Part shown: positions 1 through 6,394 of the stretch, in pieces
Position numbering within the stretch: position 1 is the stretch's first letter
How the letters are laid out: each line of letters starts with the position of its first letter
NCBI GenBank assembly: GCA_038241255.1
Contig: JBBRFW010000033.1
Coordinates: forward strand, 1-36,029
Direction of reading: 5' to 3'
DNA from: Schlegelella_A sp038241255
Lineage (GTDB): Bacteria > Pseudomonadota > Gammaproteobacteria > Burkholderiales > Burkholderiaceae_C
Length of the DNA stretch: 36,029 nucleotides
Notes under the pieces: generated by a model
Database searches by the model: none
Told to the model about the DNA's origin: nothing
What the model saw: the letters and a program-made list of their open reading frames with translations, nothing else
Translations under genes and position numbers: made by a program

Positions 1-446
1 TCGCTCGGCAGGCGCGTCGTGTAGCGCTGGCCGTTGTACTCGTAGACGACGTCGTAGCCGACGACGCGGCTCTTGTAGCCGTTGACGGTGCGGCAGCGGC
101 GCACCGGAACGACGGCGCCCGGGTTCGCGCCCGCCTCGACGTTGTTGCCGATCGCCGAGCCGGCGACGACGCCGAGGCCGGTCGCCGCGGCGCGGCCGAA
201 GCCGTGGCCGAACTGGTTGCCGACGACGCCGCCGGCGATGGCGCCGATCAGCGCGCCCGCTCCCGAAGGCTGACGCTGGATCACCTGCTCGCCCTCGACG
301 CAATCCTGGCGCGGTGCCGCGACCGAGCCCATGACCGGGGTCGCCGAGATGACGTTCGCGTATTCGGCGGCGCCGGCCCCGGCGCTGACGCCGAGCAGCG
401 CGGCCGACGCGGCAGCGGCCAGGGTGGTCTTCATCCTCGTCTTCAT
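1..446 (-). CDS. Glycine-zipper 2TM domain protein, 3' end outside window
   Basis: The reverse strand reads from an ATG at 446 to the window edge (148 codons, no stop reached). It begins with a signal peptide (MKTRMKTTLAAAASAALLG then an Ala/Gly-rich stretch ending near GAGAA). Around residues 63-100 it has a glycine zipper (GALIGAIAGGVVGNQFG and GLGVVAGSAIGNN), which is the mark of the glycine-zipper 2TM family (SlyB/Rick_17kDa-like envelope proteins). The part after it (CRTVNGYKSRVVGYDVVYEY) is the usual C-terminal region of these periplasmic or outer-membrane proteins. The likely role is envelope integrity; no specific partner can be named. The next gene (662) is transcribed divergently. 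Confidence 0.85.
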   Translation of the reverse strand, partial: MKTRMKTTLAAAASAALLGVSAGAGAAEYANVISATPVMGSVAAPRQDCVEGEQVIQRQPSGAGALIGAIAGGVVGNQFGHGFGRAAATGLGVVAGSAIGNNVEAGANPGAVVPVRRCRTVNGYKSRVVGYDVVYEYNGQRYTTRLPS

Positions 447-661
447 GTCTTCGCTCCCAAATTCGTACGTCTTCGATCGACCCGCGATCACTGTCGAAGT
501 TCGCAGCCGATGTCAAACAAATCAAGCATCGGCGGCGGGCTTATCATTTCTTTGCATTGCGCAACCCTGCCAGCAACGCGGGCGCCCGCTGCGTTCGCAC
601 AATCGCTCATCTCGTCAACGCCAGGTCGGCCACTCGGTTGACTGCGCACAAAGGAAGAAAC

Positions 662-1954
662 GTGCTCGAAATCCGGATGTGGCTCACTCGCGCGGCCGTC
701 TGCGCAGCTTTCGCCTTGACGGCCTGCGGCGGTGGTGGCGGCGGCTCGTCGGGCAACGCCAGCGTGCGCCTGGTCAACGCGACGCTCACGCATCCGTCGA
801 TCACGCTGCTCGCCAACGGCGCCGCCGCGGTCGGCGCGACGCCGATCGACAGTGTCAGCGCCTACGTCGGCGTCGCCTCGGGCAGCCCGACGCTGCAGGT
901 CAACGACGCCACCAGCGGCAGCGCCCTGGCCACGCTTTCGCCGAGCGTCGGCAAGGACGCGCACTACGTCGTCATCGCCTACGAAAGCGGCGGCGCGCTG
1001 CGCACGACGGTGATCGCCGAGGACACGGCAGTGCCGGCCGCGGGAACGGCCTCGCTGCGCGTCTTCGACGCCGCCACCGACGCCGGCGCCATCGACGTCT
1101 ACGTCACCGACCCCGCCACCAACATCGCGACGCTGACGTCGCCGAGCTTCACCTTCACGTCATCGACCGCGCTGCAGGCGAGCTCCTTCCTCTCGATCGC
1201 GCCCGGCACGTACCGGGTGCGGGTCACGGGCGGCGGCAACCCCTCCGACCTGCGCCTCGACATTCCGTCGGTCGTGTTGACGAGCCAGGAAGTCGGCGCC
1301 GTGATCGTCACGCCGACGCCGGGCGGCACCCTCGTCAACGGCGCGGTGCTGGCGCAGCAGGGCGGCTACACCGCCGGGCGCAACACGAACGCGCGCGTTC
1401 GCCTCGCCGCCGCGGTGAGCAGCGGCGCGACCGTCACGGCGAGCGCTGGAAGTGCCCCGATCGGCACCGGCGTCGTCGCGCCGTCGGTCGGCGGCTACGT
1501 CCTCGTTCCCGCGCGTTCGGCGCTCAACATCAGCGTCAACGGTGCGTCCGTCGGCGCGCCCGCGGCGGCGCTGACCGCCGGCAGCGACTCGACCCTGCTC
1601 GTCTACGGCGCCGCCGCGTCGCCGACGGCGAGCCTGCTCGGCGACGACAACCACCTGCCGAGCATCGCCAGCAACCTGAAGCTGCGCCTCGTCAACGGCC
1701 TCACCGGCGCGGCCCAGCCGCTGACCCTGGACGCCGCGTTCGCGGTCATCGCCAGCAACGTCGCGCCGGGAACAGCGTCGCCGTATGCGGTGGTGGCGGC
1801 GAGCACGGCGCTGCGCGTCGACGTCTTCTCGCCGTCGAGCCTGACGCCGATCTACAGCGAGCCGTCGCTGAGCGTGCCGGGCAACGCGGTCTACACGCTG
1901 TTCATGCTCGGCGATGCGGCGATGCCGATTCCGCTGCTGCGTCGCGATCGCTAG
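662..1954 (+). CDS. DUF4397 domain lipoprotein
   Basis: 430-residue protein. I chose the GTG at 662 because AAGGA lies 6-7 bases upstream; a TTG further up (557) keeps the frame but has no such site. The N-terminus is a lipoprotein signal with lipobox LTAC (Cys about 22) followed by a Gly-rich linker. The mature part holds two repeats of the DUF4397 type: each starts with a conserved strand (ASVRLVNAT near residue 32, KLRLVNGLTG near 340) and contains VNGASVG-like or TLLVYG strands typical of this beta-rich extracytoplasmic domain. It is probably anchored in the outer membrane facing the periplasm or surface. The function of the family is not known. It stands alone between a divergent gene and the lipoprotein gene at 2087. 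Confidence 0.8.
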   Translation: MLEIRMWLTRAAVCAAFALTACGGGGGGSSGNASVRLVNATLTHPSITLLANGAAAVGATPIDSVSAYVGVASGSPTLQVNDATSGSALATLSPSVGKDAHYVVIAYESGGALRTTVIAEDTAVPAAGTASLRVFDAATDAGAIDVYVTDPATNIATLTSPSFTFTSSTALQASSFLSIAPGTYRVRVTGGGNPSDLRLDIPSVVLTSQEVGAVIVTPTPGGTLVNGAVLAQQGGYTAGRNTNARVRLAAAVSSGATVTASAGSAPIGTGVVAPSVGGYVLVPARSALNISVNGASVGAPAAALTAGSDSTLLVYGAAASPTASLLGDDNHLPSIASNLKLRLVNGLTGAAQPLTLDAAFAVIASNVAPGTASPYAVVAASTALRVDVFSPSSLTPIYSEPSLSVPGNAVYTLFMLGDAAMPIPLLRRDR

Positions 1955-2086
1955 CGAGCAGAGCCCCGGGAGGCCGCACGCAGGCGCGGTTGTCGCCGTG
2001 CATTTTTCGCGTTACCTGCGGCCTCCCCGGTAAAGCTTGGTAAGCGACGCCCGGCGCGCGACCGGGCGGGTCCTAAACTGGATTGC

Positions 2087-2446
2087 ATGACCCATTCGAC
2101 GACGACGAGCGCCGTGGCGAGCGCCGCGGCGGCGTGCGTGCTCAGCGCTGCGCTCGCGGCCTGCGCCGCGCCGCGCGAGTCGTCGGCCGATGCGGTCGCA
2201 TCGCTTCGCGTCACCGTTCGGCTCGTTCGCGCTTCGGAAGACGCGACCGCCATCGCCGCCGAAGCAACGCGAGTCGCCGGCGTCGCGGTCACCTACGCGG
2301 CCGCGACCAGCACGTCGTGGCATGCGCTCGTCCTGCACTGCGCCGATGCCGCGCAATGCGCTGCGGCGGTCACCCGCCTGCGCACCGCCGGCGCCATCTA
2401 CCGAGCGGTCGAGATCGACGGCCGCAAGACCCGGTCCGCGTCGTGA
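2087..2446 (+). CDS. Small lipoprotein with propeptide-like (I9-like) pattern
   Basis: 119 residues. A lipoprotein signal ends in the lipobox LAAC (Cys26). The mature part reads as strand (SLRVTVRLV), helix (DATAIAAEATRVAG), strand pair (VAVTYAAA, WHALVLHC), helix (DAAQCAAAVTRLRTAG), strand (IYRAVEIDGRK). That order matches the ferredoxin-like fold of subtilisin propeptides and I9 inhibitors. The last half parallels the propeptide region of the next gene (RSHVVVGRG, then QLAARIAAERDVEYAVADER). The gap to the protease start is only 34 bases, so the two are probably one operon. Seen: signal, order of elements, spacing. Inferred: inhibitor or folding helper for the protease. I recognise no named family. 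Confidence 0.7.
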   Translation: MTHSTTTSAVASAAAACVLSAALAACAAPRESSADAVASLRVTVRLVRASEDATAIAAEATRVAGVAVTYAAATSTSWHALVLHCADAAQCAAAVTRLRTAGAIYRAVEIDGRKTRSAS

Positions 2447-2480
2447 CGCGCGGCGCCGGTCCGATCCCGAGGAGCAGCCG

Positions 2481-4538
2481 ATGAGACGATTCCTGATGGG
2501 CGCCGCCGTGGTCGCGGCCGCCGTCGCCGCGCCGCTGGGCGAGCGAACACCGCTGGCGCAGACCGCGCCCGCAGCGACGACGGCGACCGCGACGGCACGG
2601 GTCATCGTCAAGTTTCGCTCGGACTCGCCGCTCCTGCGCAAGCAGGCGCTTTCGGCCAGCGGCCGGCAGACGCTGCAGGCCGCGGCGCTCGGCCAGCGCA
2701 TCGGCATCGCCCTCGACGCCGGGCGCGGCCTCACCGACCGCTCGCACGTCGTCGTCGGCCGCGGCCTGAGCTCGCGCCAGCTGGCGGCGCGAATCGCCGC
2801 CGAGCGCGACGTCGAGTACGCCGTCGCCGACGAGCGCAAGCACATCGTCGAGGTGCCGAACGACCCGCTCTACGCCGCCGGACCCGCCGTCGGCTCGAAC
2901 AGCGGCGGCCCGGCCGTCGGCCAGTGGTACCTGAAGCCGCCGGGCGCCGCCGGCGATGCGGGCAACACCGCGCCGGCGGCGATCAACGCGCAGCAGGCGT
3001 GGGACATCACCCGGGGCAGCGCGAGCGTCGTCGTCGCCGTGCTCGACACCGGCGTCCGCTTCGACCATCCGGATCTGCCGCAGCTCGGCGGCAACATGCT
3101 GCCGGGCTACGACATGGTGAGCCCTGACTCGCCCGGCGTGTTCACCACCGCCAGCGACGGCAACGGCCGCGACGGCGACGCCTCCGACCCGGGCGACTTC
3201 GTCACGACAGCCGAAGCGACGACCGCCTGCCCGAAGTCGAACAGCTCCTGGCACGGCACGCAAACCCTCGGACTCATCGGCGCGTTGACCAACAACAACC
3301 TCGGCATGGCGAGCGTCTCGCACGGCGGCGTCAAGATGATGCCGGTGCGCGTGCTCGGCAAGTGTGGCGGCTTCGACTCCGACATCCAGGCCGGGATGCT
3401 GTGGGCCGCGGGCGCTTACACCACAGCTGAACTCACCGCCCTCGGACTTCCTCCCAACCCGACTCCGGCCCGCGTTCTCAATATGAGCTTGGGCGGTGTC
3501 GCCGCTTGCGGCTCGTATGCCGACATCGTCGCCAAGGTGAACGCGGCCGGCGCGGTGGTCGTCGTTTCTGCTGGTAACAGCACTGGGCACGCCGTCAGCA
3601 GCCCCGCGAACTGCGCCGGCGCGATCGGCGTCGCAGCCCTGCGCAACGTTGGCGACAAGGTCGGCTTTTCGGACATCGGCGCGGAGATCACGATCAGCGC
3701 ACCGGGTGGCAATTGCGTCAACAGCGGCACCGGCCAACAGTGCCTCTATCCCATTCTGACGACCAGCAACGCCGGAACGACGACCCCGGTCACCGGTCCC
3801 TCTGGCGCGATCTATACCGGCGTCTTCGACCCCTCGCTCGGCACCAGTTTTTCGGCGCCCTTGGTCTCCGGCACGGTCGCGTTGATGCTTTCCGTGAACA
3901 CGGGTTTGACTCCTGCCCAAGTCAAGACCGCGCTAAAAGCGAGTGCTAGGCCGTTCGCAACGACCGGAGGAACGATTAGCGTGGGCGTGAATAGCACCTC
4001 GCCGACGGCGCTGTCGCCGGTGCTGCTTGGGGCAAAAGAACCAGCTCAATGCGTTGCTCCCACCGCGACCGATCAACTCGAATGCTATTGCACAGTGGCG
4101 ACCTGTGGTGCGGGAATGCTCGACGCCCATGCTGCCGTGAGCACAGCCGCGGGAGTGGCCATCTTCCCTGCAGCTTCGCCGACGCGTCGGGTCGTTTCTT
4201 ACCACTGGACATTGATGAGCGGTGGAGGGATCGTTTCCACGTTGAGCGGCGCCGATACCGCAAACGTCTCGGTCACCCCCACGGGCACCGGCACATTCAC
4301 CGTTAGCCTGACCACAACGGACGATGCCGGCGTCGTGTCGATCGCCACATCTTCGATCGACGTCGCCCCGTTTACGGCCCCCGCCGCAGCAGCCACAGGT
4401 TCAGGCGGCGGCGCGCTCGGCGTCGGCTGGCTGCTGCTCCTGCTCGCCGCGGTGCTCTCGCTGGCGCTGGTCTCCGCGCGCGAGCGTGTCGCGCCGGCCG
4501 CCGTCAGCGCGGTCGATCGGGACGCGCGCACGGGCTGA
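2481..4538 (+). CDS. Secreted S8 family (subtilisin-like) serine peptidase
   Basis: 685 residues from the ATG at 2481, with GAGGAG 6-8 bases upstream. It has an N-terminal signal peptide (MRRFLMGAAVVAAAVAAPLG), a propeptide region (residues about 38-125, RVIVKFRSDS to YAVADERKH), then the S8 catalytic domain. The triad is Asp189 in VAVLDTGVRFDHPD, His258 in SSWHGTQTLGL and Ser456 in GTSFSAPLVSG. A Cys-containing insert and a beta-sandwich-like region (about 570-640, VVSYHWTLMSGGG, GTFTVSLTTTDDAG) follow. The C-terminus is SGGGALGVGWLLLLL plus a hydrophobic segment and a basic tail (SARERVAP), resembling a GlyGly-CTERM sorting signal. It is expected to be exported, self-process its propeptide, and be held in or released from the envelope. 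The last 35 bases overlap the convergent gene at 4504. Confidence 0.93.
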   Translation: MRRFLMGAAVVAAAVAAPLGERTPLAQTAPAATTATATARVIVKFRSDSPLLRKQALSASGRQTLQAAALGQRIGIALDAGRGLTDRSHVVVGRGLSSRQLAARIAAERDVEYAVADERKHIVEVPNDPLYAAGPAVGSNSGGPAVGQWYLKPPGAAGDAGNTAPAAINAQQAWDITRGSASVVVAVLDTGVRFDHPDLPQLGGNMLPGYDMVSPDSPGVFTTASDGNGRDGDASDPGDFVTTAEATTACPKSNSSWHGTQTLGLIGALTNNNLGMASVSHGGVKMMPVRVLGKCGGFDSDIQAGMLWAAGAYTTAELTALGLPPNPTPARVLNMSLGGVAACGSYADIVAKVNAAGAVVVVSAGNSTGHAVSSPANCAGAIGVAALRNVGDKVGFSDIGAEITISAPGGNCVNSGTGQQCLYPILTTSNAGTTTPVTGPSGAIYTGVFDPSLGTSFSAPLVSGTVALMLSVNTGLTPAQVKTALKASARPFATTGGTISVGVNSTSPTALSPVLLGAKEPAQCVAPTATDQLECYCTVATCGAGMLDAHAAVSTAAGVAIFPAASPTRRVVSYHWTLMSGGGIVSTLSGADTANVSVTPTGTGTFTVSLTTTDDAGVVSIATSSIDVAPFTAPAAAATGSGGGALGVGWLLLLLAAVLSLALVSARERVAPAAVSAVDRDARTG

Positions 4539-4959
4539 AGCTGAAACCCCGGCCCGCGGCCTCGAGTCGCAGCGTGGCGAGACGCGCCGCCAGCCCCGCG
4601 TCAGCCGCGAGGACGCGATAGGTATGAGTCGCCTCGACGCGCGCCCCGACGCTGCGCTCGCCGAGGCTGTCGCTCCACGAGCTCGCGGGCAAGGTCCCGG
4701 CGAGCGCCGACTCGACGGCGGCGGCCTCCGTTGCGGTGAAGGTCGGCGTCTCGTAGCAGGGCACGTCGGTATCGCCCGGTGCGCTCGTCGCCGCGCCCAT
4801 GGGCAGCAGCCGGATCGTCTGCGGTCGCACTTGGTTGGCGAGCCGCTGCGGCTCGCGGTCGCCGAGCGGGCTGAGACCGAACGATTCGAGCATGCCGCGG
4901 GCGTAGGCAAAGAAGAGCAGGTTGGCGACGACCAGCGCGGCCAGCAAGGCTCTCAGCAT
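4504..4959 (-). CDS. SPOR-like single-pass membrane protein downstream of birA
   Basis: 151 residues from the ATG at 4959, which sits inside the end of birA (ATGCTGA: start and birA stop overlap), so translation is probably coupled. Residues 1-20 (MLRALLAALVVANLLFFAYA) are a transmembrane anchor. The C-terminal half (CYETPTFTATEAAAVESAL, then THTYRVLAADAGLAARLATL) follows the strand-helix pattern of SPOR-type proteins found after birA in Betaproteobacteria. In many relatives coaX lies between birA and this gene; it is absent here. SPOR assignment is from pattern only; peptidoglycan binding is an inference. The gene end overlaps the 3' end of the S8 protease gene on the other strand. Confidence 0.65.
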   Translation of the reverse strand: MLRALLAALVVANLLFFAYARGMLESFGLSPLGDREPQRLANQVRPQTIRLLPMGAATSAPGDTDVPCYETPTFTATEAAAVESALAGTLPASSWSDSLGERSVGARVEATHTYRVLAADAGLAARLATLRLEAAGRGFSFSPCARPDRPR

Positions 4960-5759
4960 GGCGACTCCAACGGCTCGATTCGGACCAGACGCCACTCGCC
5001 GCTCACCGCTGCGATCGGGCCCGCCGGGGTGGCGACGAGGAGCGATCCATCGCTATCGACTCCGGTGGCGATGCCTTCGACCGAGCGGCCCGCGGCGGTC
5101 CCGGCGACGCGCCGGCCATGCAGCAGGTCGCGCGCGACGAAACGATCGAGAAACGATGCGAACCCTTCGCCGTCGAAGCGGCGCAACGCCGCGAACAACC
5201 CCGGCGCGACGCGCGCGAGCACCGCCGCAGGCGTCGCGTCGGCGTCGACCTCGTCCAGGCTGGCGAACCCCGACGACGCGTCGGCGACGCGCTGAGAGCG
5301 CAGGTTGATGCCGACGCCGACGACGGCGACGCGGCCGTCGCCGAGCGGTGCGGTCTCGACGAGCACGCCGGCAAGCTTGCGGCCGGCGCCGATGGCGGCG
5401 CCGGCATCGTCGAGCAGCCACAGGTCGTTCGGCCACTTGAGGCCGATCCGCGTGCGGCGCGCCGGCGCCGGCGGCTCGAGCGCATCGGCGAGGGCGGCGC
5501 CTATCGCCAGCGAAAGGCCCGAGAGGTCGGCGCGCTCGCACGGCCAAGCGATCGAGAAGGTCAGCGATGCGCCCGGCGCGGAATGCCAGACTCTGCCCTG
5601 ACGACCCCGGCCGGCTCGCTGGTGCTCTGCGACGAGCAGGCACGGCGCGAACGACGCTGCGCCGGCGCGGACGGCGGAGTGGACGCGCCCCAGCAGGTCG
5701 TCGCTGGTCGAGCCCGTCTCGGCGACACGCTCGGGAGCCGGGTCAGCGCAGGCGTTCAC
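4953..5759 (-). CDS. birA: Biotin--[acetyl-CoA-carboxylase] ligase
   Basis: 268 residues if started at the GTG at 5759, which overlaps the stop of the SET gene (GTGA). Longer in-frame extensions would only add Lys/Glu-rich residues antisense to the SET tail. It activates biotin to biotinyl-AMP and attaches it to the carboxyl carrier protein of acetyl-CoA carboxylase in the cytoplasm. Signature residues: GSTSDDL (N-terminal), HQRAGRGRQGRVWHS (biotinyl-AMP loop), LKWPNDLW with the catalytic Lys region, KLAGVLVET and VGVGINL, then a small C-terminal SH3-like domain (RSVEGIATGVDSDGSLLV). There is no N-terminal DNA-binding domain, so it is the mono-functional (class I) type and not the bio-operon repressor. 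Confidence 0.93.
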   Translation of the reverse strand: MNACADPAPERVAETGSTSDDLLGRVHSAVRAGAASFAPCLLVAEHQRAGRGRQGRVWHSAPGASLTFSIAWPCERADLSGLSLAIGAALADALEPPAPARRTRIGLKWPNDLWLLDDAGAAIGAGRKLAGVLVETAPLGDGRVAVVGVGINLRSQRVADASSGFASLDEVDADATPAAVLARVAPGLFAALRRFDGEGFASFLDRFVARDLLHGRRVAGTAAGRSVEGIATGVDSDGSLLVATPAGPIAAVSGEWRLVRIEPLESPC

Positions 5760-6313
5760 TTTTTCTTTTTCGTCTTCTTCTTTTTCTTCTTGATTGCGAG
5801 CATCGTGCCGCGGCACTCGGGCGTGCCGCAATGACACGCGAACTCCTTCATCGCCTTCTTCGTGGGCTTGCCTTCGAGGATCAGGCCGTAGTCATAGTTG
5901 AGCTCCTCGCCGGGCTGGATGTCGCGCAGCGCCTTGATGAAGACGCGGCGCTCCTCCTCGTCCTCGTCGGCCTCGCAGTTCGGGCCGCAGGCGTGGTTGA
6001 TCCACTTCGCGGCGTTGCCGCCGTCGCCGCCGTCGATGACGTGCTTGTCGTCGATGTGGAAGAAGAACGTGTGGTTCGGCTCGTCGGGGATGTGCGCCGG
6101 CTTCTTCTGCGCCTGCTTCCACGTGATCACCTTGCCGGTGTACTCGATGATCGTTTCGCCTTCTGCGATCGGCTGCAGTGCGAACACACCCTTGCCGTGG
6201 ATGCCCGAGCGACGCACCTGGATGCGTCGGCCTCGCGGGGCATGAGAAGCGGTGGGCCGGGTCTGGGCAGGGCTTTTCAGAGGAGTCGCTTTCTTTGGGT
6301 ACATTGAATTCAT
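5756..6313 (-). CDS. SET-domain protein-lysine methyltransferase
   Basis: About 185 residues. I chose the ATG at 6313 (MNSMYPKK); an ATG at 6304 and a GTG at 6331 are also in frame. It is a compact bacterial SET domain: RRSGIHGKGVFALQ near the start, substrate-region GKVITWKQ, the AdoMet-binding knot motif NHACGPNCE (NHxCxPN type), GEELNYDYG with the catalytic Tyr, and a post-SET zinc motif CHCGTPECRG. The protein ends in an unusual run of Lys (KKKKKKTKKKK). It should transfer a methyl group from S-adenosylmethionine to a lysine side chain. The substrate is unknown. Its stop overlaps the birA start (GTGA), so the minus-strand genes form one unit; topB is divergent. Confidence 0.88.
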   Translation of the reverse strand: MNSMYPKKATPLKSPAQTRPTASHAPRGRRIQVRRSGIHGKGVFALQPIAEGETIIEYTGKVITWKQAQKKPAHIPDEPNHTFFFHIDDKHVIDGGDGGNAAKWINHACGPNCEADEDEEERRVFIKALRDIQPGEELNYDYGLILEGKPTKKAMKEFACHCGTPECRGTMLAIKKKKKKTKKKK

Positions 6314-6394
6314 GGGTGCGCGCGCGTGCACGTGCGCGCGAGGAGACCGGATTGTAGGGATGCGTCATGCATCCCGAAAACTACGACGAGACGA

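Noticed and set aside
331..2043. Long Arg-rich frame (570 codons) overlapping the DUF4397 gene
   Set aside because: Composition is Arg/Gly/His-rich with no domain, as expected for the wrong frame of GC-rich coding DNA; the DUF4397 frame has signal peptide and repeats.
2370..3920. 516-codon open frame antisense to the S8 protease
   Set aside because: Antisense frame without motifs; the sense strand has the full catalytic triad.
5756..5790. Lysine run at the end of the SET protein as a possible frameshift or simple-repeat artefact
   Set aside because: The frame ends on a stop that overlaps the birA start at normal spacing, so the tail seems genuine.
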